Positions 23,839 through 31,706 of a stretch of DNA of 35,060 bases are shown one piece after another. A program made the translations under genes and the position numbers. This stretch comes from an uncultured Lachnospiraceae bacterium (GTDB lineage: Bacteria > Bacillota > Clostridia > Lachnospirales > Lachnospiraceae). How positions within the stretch are numbered: position 1 is the first letter of the stretch; the number at the start of each line of letters is the position of its first letter. The notes beneath the pieces were generated by a model. That model saw only the letters and a list, made by a program, of their open reading frames with translations, ran no database searches and was not told the origin of the DNA. The stretch is from positions 45,064 to 80,123 of the forward strand of contig CAJTTT010000017.1 in the NCBI GenBank assembly GCA_910579285.1. The letters are read 5' to 3'.

Positions 23839-25020
23839 CTACTCTTCAGAGCCGCTCTCCTCCGGATACATTTCTTCCTCATAGTCCCCGCCGCTGCTCT
23901 CCTCAGAGTAACTTTCTTCGCTATACTCCTCTTCCTCATACTCCTCATCGTCGTAGACGTAATCTTCGTAGCGGAAGCCGGGTGCATCCTTGGCCTGCGT
24001 CTCACTCTTGATATCGATCTTATATCCCGTCAGCCTGGCCGCCAGTCTGGCGTTCTGACCCTCCTTACCGATGGCAAGGGAAAGCTGGTAATCCGGCACC
24101 ACCACTTTGGCCGTCTTCTCATCGGGATCAGCGAATACCGCCACGATCTTGGCCGGGGACAGGGCATTCTGGATCAGGTTGCCCGGATTCTCATCCCAGT
24201 TTACGATATCAATTTTCTCCCCGCAAAGCTCATCCACAATGGAATTGACTCTCGCGCCGTTGATTCCCACACAGGCGCCGACGGCGTCCACGTTTGGATT
24301 GTTGGAGCGCACCGCAATCTTCGTTCTGCTGCCCGCCTCTCTGGCAATGCTCATAATCTCCACCGTGCCGTCCTTGATCTCCGTCACCTCGGACTCGAAA
24401 AGGCGCTTCACCAGCTCGGGATGTGTGCGGCTCACTAAAATTCTCGGCCCTTTGGGTGTGTTCCTCACCTCCAGAATGTACACCTTAATTCTCTCCGTAG
24501 GGCGGAAGTGCTCGGTGCGCACCTGCTCGTTCTCGTTCAGAATGGCATCCGCCTTGCCAAGGTTGATGGAGATGTTCTTGCCCATATAACGCTGGACGAT
24601 GCCCGTCACCACATCCTTCTCCTTTTCAAAATACTGGTTGTAGATAACGCTCCTCTCCTCCTCACGGATCTTCTGCAGGATCACGCTCTTGGCATTCTGA
24701 GTGGCAATGCGTCCAAACTCCTTGGAGCGGATCTCCACGCGGACGATGTCGCCGGGTTTCGCCGTCGGATCAATCTCCTTCGCCTCCTCCGGGGAAATCT
24801 GCATCACAGGGTCTTCCACTTCCTCCGCCACCTCTTTCTCAGCGTAGCAGTAGTAATCGCATGTCTCCCTGTCGATTTCCACTTTCACATTGTCCGCCTT
24901 GCCGAAGTGATTCTTGTAAGCGGTAATCAGCGAATTTTCTATCGCCTCAAAGAGCGTATCCTTGCTGATCTCTTTTTCCCTTTCCAGAATCTCCAGCGCC
25001 TCCATTAATTCCTTATTCAT
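23839..25020 (-). CDS. nusA: Transcription termination/antitermination factor NusA
   Basis: An RNA polymerase-associated factor for pausing and termination. The 393-residue protein has an N-terminal RNAP-binding domain (MNKELMEALEILEREKEISK), an S1 domain near 130-200 (VVTGIVQRYMGKNISINLGK) and two KH domains near 200-345 (GACVGINGARVNSIVDEL; LAIGKEGQNARLAARLTGYK). A strongly acidic C-terminal tail of about 40 residues (EEEEYSEESYSEESS) follows instead of the proteobacterial repeat domains. The start is at 25020; AGGAGG lies 10 nt upstream. It is 43 nt after rimP. Confidence 0.97.
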   Translation of the reverse strand: MNKELMEALEILEREKEISKDTLFEAIENSLITAYKNHFGKADNVKVEIDRETCDYYCYAEKEVAEEVEDPVMQISPEEAKEIDPTAKPGDIVRVEIRSKEFGRIATQNAKSVILQKIREEERSVIYNQYFEKEKDVVTGIVQRYMGKNISINLGKADAILNENEQVRTEHFRPTERIKVYILEVRNTPKGPRILVSRTHPELVKRLFESEVTEIKDGTVEIMSIAREAGSRTKIAVRSNNPNVDAVGACVGINGARVNSIVDELCGEKIDIVNWDENPGNLIQNALSPAKIVAVFADPDEKTAKVVVPDYQLSLAIGKEGQNARLAARLTGYKIDIKSETQAKDAPGFRYEDYVYDDEEYEEEEYSEESYSEESSGGDYEEEMYPEESGSEE

Positions 25021-25063
25021 TTTCCATTGTCCTCCTATGTCTCCTATAAAATAAGCCGAAGCA

Positions 25064-25528
25064 TTAAATGTCCAGTGCCAGTCTGACTGTAGCGATATCA
25101 GACCTTTCAAATGTACGCGAAACGCCGTCCTCCTCAACGGTAACGGTACCGGCGTCATACGCTTTCAGAATCCCGGAAAATTCTTTCTGCCCGTCAATGG
25201 GCTTATACGCTTTCAGTTCCACCCTCTCCCCAAGGCTTTTCTCCATATGCCGGTCTTTCTTTAACACCCTGCCGAGTCCAGGGCTGCTGACTTCCAGAAT
25301 ATAAGCGTCCGGGATAAAATCTTCCACATCGAGCGCATCAGATAAAGCACGGCTCACATTCTCACAATCCAGAATGTTTACGCCCGCTTCCTTATCAATA
25401 TAAACCCGCAGATAGTAGTCTTTCCCCTCCTTCACATACTCCACATCATAAATTTCCACACCATACTTCTCCACAATGGGAGTAAGAAGGTGTTCTGTCT
25501 TTTCCTCGTATGTCTCCCGTTTTGACAT
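25064..25528 (-). CDS. rimP: Ribosome maturation factor RimP
   Basis: A 154-residue 30S assembly factor. The conserved stretch VEIYDVEYVKEGKDYYLRVY with IDKEAGVNILDCENVSR and LEVSSPGLGRVLKK is intact. The C-terminal half forms the SH3-like barrel (GERVELKAYKP, FSGILKAYDAGTVTV). I chose the ATG at 25528 after TGGAGAG. It is the first gene of the nusA-infB operon and is preceded by a long structured leader. Confidence 0.95.
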   Translation of the reverse strand: MSKRETYEEKTEHLLTPIVEKYGVEIYDVEYVKEGKDYYLRVYIDKEAGVNILDCENVSRALSDALDVEDFIPDAYILEVSSPGLGRVLKKDRHMEKSLGERVELKAYKPIDGQKEFSGILKAYDAGTVTVEEDGVSRTFERSDIATVRLALDI

Positions 25529-25736
25529 AACACTCTCCATTCCGGAGCGTTTAGCGACGGGGCGACGTAAATCTCCAATTTACGTCTGCCATCAAACAAA
25601 TTTGTGACGCCCCTGCACAAATTTGCGTGTAAAAAATCAGCACATCGGTGTAATTTTTTACACTACACTCCTGCACGGAAAAGAGCGGACTCGCAAGTCC
25701 ACTCTTTATCTCAGTAACTATTCTTAATTCTAGTGT
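25529..25736 (-). promoter_or_regulatory. Structured leader RNA of the rimP-nusA operon
   Basis: About 200 nt between promoter and rimP. In transcript order it contains four stems: 25680-25691 with 25696-25707 (12 bp, one pair being G-U only in the minus-strand RNA), 25627-25637 with 25653-25663 (11 bp, perfect), 25597-25606 with 25616-25625 (10 bp, perfect) and 25564-25572 with 25578-25586 (9 bp, perfect). The third loop carries GGGGCG, complementary to CGCCCC at 25564-25559 just after the fourth stem, allowing a pseudoknot. No known riboswitch class was recognised. Confidence 0.7.
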
Positions 25737-25765
25737 ATTATATCACCCTTTTTCTTCTATTGCAA
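25737..25765 (-). promoter_or_regulatory. Promoter of the rimP-nusA-infB operon
   Basis: Minus-strand TTGCAA (25765-25760), a 17-nt spacer and a perfect TATAAT (25742-25737). The rest of the 333-bp gap to the divergent gene at 25874 holds the leader and the plus-strand promoter; nothing else is apparent. Confidence 0.85.
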
Positions 25766-25809
25766 GTGTTTTCGCATCCAGCCATCCCGGCGTACTTCCC
25801 ATTACCTAT

Positions 25810-25838
25810 TTGACAGGGCGGCGGATATCCTTTACTCT
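25810..25838 (+). promoter_or_regulatory. Candidate promoter of the DUF6020-like gene
   Basis: A perfect TTGACA (25810-25815) with TACTCT (25833-25838) 17 nt downstream. An alternative -10, TATAAC at 25838-25843, would need a 22-nt spacer. Confidence 0.55.
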
Positions 25839-25873
25839 ATAACTAGTTTTCAATACTATGGGGGAGAAAAAAC

Positions 25874-27700
25874 ATGATCAACAAACCGGACCGCCTTTTG
25901 CTGCTGCACCTGTTCCAGAGCTTTGTCACTACCTGGGCGCTGATGAAAGCGTCCCGCATGGAGCCTGGCAACATTCTGACCTTCGTCTTCTATCTTCTGG
26001 TATTTTTCTTCTACCGGCATGTGAACCGCAGGATGGATCTTTTACAGGTTTCCAACCGTGTGGCCCTGTTTACCGCAGTCATCTACACCGCGCTGTATAT
26101 GCTGGTGGATTATCCCCGCTATATAGAGCTGCTCACGAGCCCGCTCTACCGTTTTGTCGTTCTGGCCGTTATCTTTTCCGGCTTTGTCTGCCTGTTTTAC
26201 TATCTGCTTCACTTTTTGTATTCCTACGCCTGCAACAGAAAAAGGCTGTACCGGGCGCTGCTGACGCGCTATCAGAATGTACCCTATTCTTATGAGGGAC
26301 GCTATCCCCGTATTTCTGCCTGCTTTTCTGCATTCGCGAATCTGATCCGCAGGCACACGGCCCTGTGCGCCTTCCTGTGCTGTCTGCTCTGCTGGTTCCC
26401 ATACTATCTCTATCAGTATCCGGGTATTATGACACCCGACAGCATCAACCAGTTTGAACAGATTCTTGGCGTGATCCCCTGGTCCAACCATCACCCCTGG
26501 GTTCACACACTTGTTTTTGGCTTTTTCTATCACGCCGGCTATGCGCTGACAAAAAATATGGTGACCGCCGTATCCGTTTACACCTTTTTCCAGATGTGCC
26601 TGCTTGCAGGCAGTGTGGCCTACTTTATCTCCACGCTGCGCTCCCACAGAATCCGGCCCTTTGTGCTGCTTCTGATTATGGCTTTCTATTCCCTGATTCC
26701 CTATCACGCTGTCTTTTCCGTCACAATCTGGAAAGATATCCCATTCGCGGCGGCGGTTCTTCTCTTCAGCTGCGCCCTTCTGCGTCTTTCCGTGCAAAAC
26801 AGGATCTGTCTGAAAAATGTGCTCGTTCTTTTTATAACAAGCGCTATGATATGTCTGTTCCGCTCCAACGGCTGGTATGCCTTTCTTCTGGCCCTGCCCT
26901 TTCTGCTCTTTGCCTTCCGCCGCAGGGCAAAAGCTGTTTATCCACCGCTTTTGGCCGCGCTCCTTCTGGCTGTGATCGTCAAATACCCGGTGATGAACGC
27001 CTGTAACGTACAACAGCCTGACTTCATCGAGTCCGTCTGCATTCCCATGCAGCAAATAGCAGCTGTTATATGCAATGACAGACAGCTCACCGAAGAGGAG
27101 CTTGCGCTCATCGAGGAAGTGGTGGATCTGACCTATATCCACGAGCTGTACAATCCCACATTTGCGGACAATATCAAAGAACTTGTCAGGGCGGGCAATC
27201 AGGATTATTTAACCGCCCACAAAAGCGAATTTTTAAAACTCTGGATCGATTTAGGTCTTCGCTACCCCGGTGATTACCTGACCGCCTATGTAGATCAGAC
27301 CTACGGCTACTGGTATCCCGACTCCTTCTATCTTGTGGCGGAGGCGGAAGGTGTCAGCGCCACGGATCTTGGCGTATCTCACACACCGCTGATCGGCGGT
27401 CCTCTGGTCATTAAGGGCAAAGAAATCGCCGTCAAACTTGGCAGTATGGTGCCCATTTACGGTACGCTCTGGAGCATGGGCGTGGCCTGCTGGATTCTGC
27501 TTTTCAGCATAAGTGTCACTGTCATCCGCCGGGACCGCCATAAGCTGATCTGCTATCTGCCCGGGCTTGCCCTGCTTCTCTCCGTGCTCGCGGCGACTCC
27601 TGTCGCCACGGAGTTCCGTTACGTCTATTTTCTGGTGCTCTGCCTGCCCTTCTATCTGATTACGGCAATCCTGCCGGATGAGGCGGACGCATCGCTCTGA
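25874..27700 (+). CDS. Polytopic membrane protein, DUF6020-like
   Basis: This 608-residue protein has roughly 11-13 hydrophobic segments and a soluble insert at about residues 390-500 (TEEELALIEEVVDLTYIHELY) before the last helices. Motifs between the early helices include YQYPGIMTPDSINQFEQ and NHHPWVHTLVFGFFYH, followed by VTIWKDIPF. An acidic residue in the first long loop plus this architecture resembles GT-C type lipid-linked-sugar glycosyltransferases. The best family match by eye is the DUF6020 group of Lachnospiraceae. The start at 25874 follows GGGGGAG. It stands alone, divergent from the rimP operon. The function is unproven; a glycosyltransferase role is inference. Confidence 0.75.
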   Translation: MINKPDRLLLLHLFQSFVTTWALMKASRMEPGNILTFVFYLLVFFFYRHVNRRMDLLQVSNRVALFTAVIYTALYMLVDYPRYIELLTSPLYRFVVLAVIFSGFVCLFYYLLHFLYSYACNRKRLYRALLTRYQNVPYSYEGRYPRISACFSAFANLIRRHTALCAFLCCLLCWFPYYLYQYPGIMTPDSINQFEQILGVIPWSNHHPWVHTLVFGFFYHAGYALTKNMVTAVSVYTFFQMCLLAGSVAYFISTLRSHRIRPFVLLLIMAFYSLIPYHAVFSVTIWKDIPFAAAVLLFSCALLRLSVQNRICLKNVLVLFITSAMICLFRSNGWYAFLLALPFLLFAFRRRAKAVYPPLLAALLLAVIVKYPVMNACNVQQPDFIESVCIPMQQIAAVICNDRQLTEEELALIEEVVDLTYIHELYNPTFADNIKELVRAGNQDYLTAHKSEFLKLWIDLGLRYPGDYLTAYVDQTYGYWYPDSFYLVAEAEGVSATDLGVSHTPLIGGPLVIKGKEIAVKLGSMVPIYGTLWSMGVACWILLFSISVTVIRRDRHKLICYLPGLALLLSVLAATPVATEFRYVYFLVLCLPFYLITAILPDEADASL

Positions 27701-27792
27701 GCTGAAGCGCCGCCAGCATGCCAACACTGTCCTTTGGCCAGTTCTGCGCCCTCACACGGCCCTCTGCCCTGGTGCAAAACAGCGGGGAAACT

Positions 27793-28623
27793 TCAAGATA
27801 GAAAGATACAGTCTCCCGTTTTCAGATGGGTGTAAACCGTACCGCCCCCGGCTGCGCACAGCCGCTCCTGCGCCGCATCTCCTGTGCAGTGGTTAAAGCC
27901 CGCCATACCGATCCCCATATCCCGTATTCTGTCTATCGTGCCGCACAGCCGATCTTCGTCCGCCTCCACCAGGTGGGAGCCGCCGAAAACGGCATACACC
28001 GGCCGGTCAAAACGGCTGCGCACCGTCTCTAACATATTTAAGATGCCGGGATGACTGCATCCCGCTATGACAATCAGCCCATTCGGGTCTTCCAGCGCCA
28101 GACAGACCTCATCGGGAAAATCGTCCTCCACCATACCTGACCCTGTCAGCCGCACAAAGCGGGCCGGCGGTTTCTCAAACTCATATGTCCGAGCAAATCC
28201 TCCCACCACATAACAGCCGTCAAAGAGGGGCAGCGTCTCCTCGCAGACAAGATGCCTGATCCCCTTCTTTTCCAGAAGCTCCGGCCCGAAGCCGCATCCC
28301 AGATAAGTATATATATCGCCGTTTCTGGCATATTTCTCCTCAAAGAACCGGGGCCCGGTCACAAGGGGCGCATGCACGCCGTGGGATGCCATATCCGGGT
28401 AGCCCCCCGCATGGTCGTAGTGACTGTGGCTTACAATCACATAATCCACGTCCTTCAGGGATATATGCATCTTCTCCGCATTTTTGCGCGCCGCTTTCCC
28501 CGCGCTGCAGTCAAACAAAATCTTTCTGCCTCCTGTCTCCACCAGAAAAGAGAGCCCGTGCTGCGCAGTGAGCGCCCTGTTCCGCGAGAGATTGTTTTCC
28601 AATAATGTGCGCAGAATTGTCAT
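27793..28623 (-). CDS. Metallo-beta-lactamase-fold hydrolase (COG1237 type)
   Basis: A 276-residue soluble protein. The metal-binding motif HSHYDHAGG lies near residue 65, with GCSHPGI near 188 and a final FNHCTGD. The N-terminal NNLSRNRALTAQHGLSFLVE and the repeated G-C-S-H pattern are typical of the COG1237 subgroup, related to archaeal dihydropterin-linked MBL proteins. The true substrate is unknown in bacteria. The start at 28623 follows AAGGAAGGG. It is 64 nt downstream of the glycerate kinase gene and probably co-transcribed with it. No terminator was seen after its stop. Confidence 0.88.
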   Translation of the reverse strand: MTILRTLLENNLSRNRALTAQHGLSFLVETGGRKILFDCSAGKAARKNAEKMHISLKDVDYVIVSHSHYDHAGGYPDMASHGVHAPLVTGPRFFEEKYARNGDIYTYLGCGFGPELLEKKGIRHLVCEETLPLFDGCYVVGGFARTYEFEKPPARFVRLTGSGMVEDDFPDEVCLALEDPNGLIVIAGCSHPGILNMLETVRSRFDRPVYAVFGGSHLVEADEDRLCGTIDRIRDMGIGMAGFNHCTGDAAQERLCAAGGGTVYTHLKTGDCIFLS

Positions 28624-28687
28624 CTTACACCCTTCCTTTTCTTTTTTCTCTGTTTTCCCGTCCGCGCCGCCAGCCTCCTAAACGGCC

Positions 28688-29920
28688 TCAGCGTCTGATC
28701 AGGAGCACCGCCGCATCATTCACGTTGGTGCCCGTAGCTCCCGTGAAAAGCAGCCCGCCCGCCTTTTCCAGCGCATAGTAGGCATCGTTATTCTGCAGCG
28801 TCTCATAGATGGACACGCCCTCTGCGGAAAGCTTCTCCTCCGTATTCCCATCGCAGTACCCGCCCGCCGCATCGGTCGGCCCGTCCGTACCATCGCTGCC
28901 AAAGCTGAACACCGCCGTGTCTGTAAGCCCCGCAATTTCCGCCGCGGCCGCAAGCGCAAGCTCCTGGTTCCTGCCGCCCTTGCCTTTTCCCGTCACATGC
29001 ACCACCGTCTCGCCGCCCGCCAGAAAAGCCAGACTCTCCTGCGCGTGCTGATGCGTCTTCGCGATGGCGCCCAGAAATCTGCCTGCCTCTCTGGCCTCAC
29101 AGTTCAATCGGTCCGTCAGAAGATACGGCTTATACCCAAGTTCTTCGCAGGCGGCGGCCGCTGCCCGGCACAGAGCTGACACACTGCCTGTAACCTCCGT
29201 CTCCACATGAGAAAGCGTCTTCGGCGTCTCCTCCCGCAAAAGCGCCCATACCTCGTCCGTAAGCTTCAATCTATATTTCTGCGCAACCGCTGCCGCCTCT
29301 TCACAGGTGGAGGAATCCGGGACCGCCGGCCCGGAGGCGATCATATCAAGCGGATCTCCCAGAATGTCGCTAAGCACGATGCCAAACACCCGGGCCGGTT
29401 CGCAGGCAAGGGCAAAGCGGCCGCCCTTCACCGCGGAAAGCCGTTTGCGGATTGTATTCATCTCCACAATATCCGCTCCGCAGGCCAGAAGCTGTTTTGT
29501 CACATCCCGCAGTTCCTCCCCGCTCACCAGCGGTTTTTCAAAGAGTGCGGAGCCGCCGCCTGACAAAAGGAAAACCACCTCATCCCCGGCTCCGGCCTGT
29601 GCCGCCAGATCGAGAGCCGCCTGCGCTGCCAGAAAGGAGTTTTCGTCCGGCACGGGATGTCCCGCCTCAAAGCACTTTGTCCGCGGGATTTCCCCCTTCA
29701 CATGGCCGTATTTCGTCACCACAACCCCGGCCGTCAGCCTGTCACCCAGAATGTCTGCTGCGGCCCTGGCCATCTGCCAGCCCGCTTTCCCGGCAGCCAC
29801 CATATAAATCTTTCCGCGCCCAAATTTTCTTCCCCTCAGCGCCCTTTGTACCGCCTCGTCCGGCAGTACCGCCTGAATCGACTTCCTGATGATCTGTTCC
29901 GCGTCTTCCCGTAATGTCAT
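28688..29920 (-). CDS. Glycerate 2-kinase, type II (MOFRL family)
   Basis: A 410-residue kinase expected to phosphorylate D-glycerate to 2-phosphoglycerate. Residues 1 to about 235 form the DUF4147 domain (GKIYMVAAGKAGWQMARAA, KYGHVKGEIP, EAGHPVPDENS, FLLSGGGSALFEKP, NTIRKRLSAVKGGR, LSDILGDPLDMIASGP). The C-terminal MOFRL domain contains LAGGETVVHVTGKGKGGRNQ and SFGSDGTDGPTDAAGG. All motifs look complete. The start at 29920 follows GGAGACAT. No transporter or glyoxylate-pathway partner lies next to it apart from the MBL-fold gene. Confidence 0.94.
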   Translation of the reverse strand: MTLREDAEQIIRKSIQAVLPDEAVQRALRGRKFGRGKIYMVAAGKAGWQMARAAADILGDRLTAGVVVTKYGHVKGEIPRTKCFEAGHPVPDENSFLAAQAALDLAAQAGAGDEVVFLLSGGGSALFEKPLVSGEELRDVTKQLLACGADIVEMNTIRKRLSAVKGGRFALACEPARVFGIVLSDILGDPLDMIASGPAVPDSSTCEEAAAVAQKYRLKLTDEVWALLREETPKTLSHVETEVTGSVSALCRAAAAACEELGYKPYLLTDRLNCEAREAGRFLGAIAKTHQHAQESLAFLAGGETVVHVTGKGKGGRNQELALAAAAEIAGLTDTAVFSFGSDGTDGPTDAAGGYCDGNTEEKLSAEGVSIYETLQNNDAYYALEKAGGLLFTGATGTNVNDAAVLLIRR

Positions 29921-30090
29921 ATATATGTCTCCGTATCTGATGAACCTCTCTTATTTTCTTTTATTATACTTCATTCGTACCTTTTTGTATATTCTGCCGG
30001 CATTTTTCCGCCGCTTTCCTCCCTCGGTACCCGCCCGGCAAACAAACGAAATTTTGTAATACTTTTCTTCCAATTTCTTTTAAACTTCCA

Positions 30091-30119
30091 TAGACATTCT
30101 TTCCCTCCTGTGCTATACT
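30091..30119 (+). promoter_or_regulatory. Promoter of the small coiled-coil gene
   Basis: TAGACA (30091-30096), a 17-nt spacer and TATACT (30114-30119), about 85 nt upstream of the start codon at 30203. Confidence 0.7.
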
Positions 30120-30202
30120 CGATCTACTGGAGAGAACCATTGATGTAAGATAAAACAATAACATGTTTGTGCTGTCATCCTATACATGAAAGGAGATCCA
30201 AT

Positions 30203-30493
30203 ATGACAGACAGTCAAAAGCTCGATCTGCTTCTTTCTGATATGAGAGAAGTCAAAACAGATGTACGTCTCTTAAAAGAAAAAACAGAAGCGCTCGAAAA
30301 CAGGACGATCCATACGGAACTGATGCTGGAAAACGAAATCCGCGTCAATATTCAGCGGGTGGCCGAAGGTCATCTCGATCTGTCACGAATTTTCAATGAA
30401 GCAATGGAGCCCAACTCTGAAGTTGAAATGCTCGCGCTCAGGGTCGGCATGCTTGAATCGGATATGCGGAAAGTCAAAGCAAAATTGGCTTAA
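30203..30493 (+). CDS. Small coiled-coil protein of unknown function
   Basis: A 96-residue charged protein with no signal peptide or membrane segment. The heptad-like pattern runs through most of it (LLLSDMREVKTDVRLLKEKT, then EALENRTIHTELMLENEI, and MLALRVGMLESDMRKVKAKL). A break at EAMEPNSE around residue 72 suggests two helices. The ATG at 30203 follows AAAGGAGATCC; an earlier ATG in frame at 30167 lacks a ribosome site. It is a monocistronic unit with its own promoter and terminator. No family is recognised. Confidence 0.8.
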   Translation: MTDSQKLDLLLSDMREVKTDVRLLKEKTEALENRTIHTELMLENEIRVNIQRVAEGHLDLSRIFNEAMEPNSEVEMLALRVGMLESDMRKVKAKLA

Positions 30494-30509
30494 CCTTGCA
30501 CAGAACAGA

Positions 30510-30545
30510 AGCGCCAACGGCATCTATTCATCCGCTGGCGCTTTT
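30510..30545 (+). terminator. Intrinsic terminator of the coiled-coil gene
   Basis: AGCGCCA plus CGG pairs with CCG plus TGGCGCT around an 11-nt loop, with one internal mismatch, followed by TTTT. It lies 16 nt after the stop codon. Confidence 0.85.
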
Positions 30546-30574
30546 CCGTTCCGATTTTCTCCCGATATTCTTTG

Positions 30575-30712
30575 TCAGTCAAGTCCAAAATAATCTTTTA
30601 TATACTTGATCGTTTCTTCCTTGCGTCCGCCCATTCCTTCCTGTGTAAGCACTGCCGCAATATTTTTTATCAATTTTCTCAGAAATAAAAAATACCGCAA
30701 ACCGCTTCATCA
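30575..30712 (-). other. Possible gene remnant or small ORF downstream of tRNA-Glu
   Basis: A minus-strand frame ending in TGA at 30575-30577 reads LIKNIAAVLTQEGMGGRKEE then TIKYIKDYFGLD. It looks like the C-terminus of a protein but has no ATG with a ribosome site; a stop precedes it near 30712. It could be a decayed gene or chance. Confidence 0.25.
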
Positions 30713-30758
30713 GCAGCTTCCGGCATCCTTTAGGGTTGGGCTGTTCTAAAACAGTCAA

Positions 30759-30830
30759 CAGCTCGTAGGGGAATCGAACCCCTGTTTCCGCCGTGAGAGG
30801 GCGGCGTCTTAACCGCTTGACCAACGAGCC
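30759..30830 (-). tRNA. tRNA-Glu (anticodon CUC)
   Basis: A 72-nt cloverleaf. The acceptor stem is GGCTCGT with ACGAGCT (the first pair being G-U) and discriminator G. The D-arm contains GGTCAAGCGGTTAAGAC, the anticodon stem CCGCC/GGCGG has loop CTCTCAC (anticodon CUC), and the T-arm contains GGGTTCGATTCCC. CCA is not encoded; the genome sequence continues TTGACTG. Confidence 0.95.
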
Positions 30831-30849
30831 ATCTGTTTGACACTTGATT

Positions 30850-30878
30850 ATTCTATTATATTTTCCGAAAGAATGCAA
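30850..30878 (-). promoter_or_regulatory. Promoter of tRNA-Glu
   Basis: Minus-strand TTGCAT (30878-30873), a 17-nt spacer and TAGAAT (30855-30850), 20 nt upstream of the tRNA. A long A/T-rich tract lies directly upstream (30879-30912), like an UP element. Confidence 0.8.
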
Positions 30879-30962
30879 GTCCTTTTTTCATTTTTTTAAA
30901 TTTTTTTCAAATTTCTACTCTGTACCCTCTCGAAACCTGCGCCAGGACGCATAAGCACCCGG

Positions 30963-31706
30963 TTACAGCACCTTGCTCAAGAAGTCAATGGTTCTCGGCT
31001 CCTTCGGATGATCGAGCACTTCCTCCGGCGTTCCCTCCTCGACGATATAGCCGCCCTCCATAAAAATCACGCGGCTTGCCACCTCTCTGGCGAACCCGAT
31101 CTCATGGGTAACCACCATCATCGTCATGCCGTCCCTCGCCAGCTCCTTCATCACCTCCAGCACCTCGCCCACCATCTCGGGATCAAGAGCGCTGGTCGGC
31201 TCGTCAAAAAGCAGAATATCGGGATTCATCTCCAACGCCCTGGCAATCGCCACGCGCTGTTTCTGCCCGCCGGAAAGCTGGCTTGGATAAGCCTGCGCCT
31301 TATCGGAAAGCCCTACCCGCTCCAAGAGCTGCATCGCCTTGTTCTTCGCCTCCTCTTTGGTAAGCGTCTTCAGATGAACCGGCGCCAGCGTCATGTTCTT
31401 TAAGACATTCAGATGATTGAACAGATTAAAATGCTGGAATACCATACCGATATTCTCCCGCACTTTATTGATATCCGTATGCTTATCGGTCACATCGAAG
31501 CCGTCTATCACAATCTGGCCGGACGTCGCTTTCTCTAACTGATTGAGACACCGCAGAAGCGTGGACTTTCCACTGCCGGAGGGCCCGATGAGCACAACCA
31601 CCTCACCTTCTCTCACTTCCAGGCTGATGTCCTTTAGCACCTCCAGAGAGCCGAAGCTCTTTTTTAAATTCCTGACTGAAATCTTGACATCCGTCTTATC
31701 TGCCAC
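30963..31706 (-). CDS. Polar amino-acid ABC transporter ATP-binding protein
   Basis: A 247-residue ATPase that powers uptake with the permease and binding protein encoded just upstream. The Walker A motif is GPSGSGKST near residue 38, followed by the Q-loop in VFQHFNLF, the signature LSGGQKQRVAIARAL and Walker B ILLFDEPTSALDPE. The switch His is in MVVTHEIGFA. It belongs to the GlnQ/HisP/ArtP group. The start is a GTG at 31706, placed 5 nt after GGAGGATC; the longer ATG frame to 31835 would lie inside the permease gene. It overlaps the permease gene by 11 bp. Confidence 0.95.
   Translation of the reverse strand: MADKTDVKISVRNLKKSFGSLEVLKDISLEVREGEVVVLIGPSGSGKSTLLRCLNQLEKATSGQIVIDGFDVTDKHTDINKVRENIGMVFQHFNLFNHLNVLKNMTLAPVHLKTLTKEEAKNKAMQLLERVGLSDKAQAYPSQLSGGQKQRVAIARALEMNPDILLFDEPTSALDPEMVGEVLEVMKELARDGMTMMVVTHEIGFAREVASRVIFMEGGYIVEEGTPEEVLDHPKEPRTIDFLSKVL

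Noticed and set aside
26042..27142. 366-codon minus-strand frame opposite the DUF6020-like gene
   Set aside because: The plus-strand frame has a regular transmembrane pattern and a ribosome site; the opposite frame has neither.
30579..30878. 99-codon minus-strand frame across tRNA-Glu
   Set aside because: It covers the entire tRNA gene and its promoter, so it is not a plausible protein gene.
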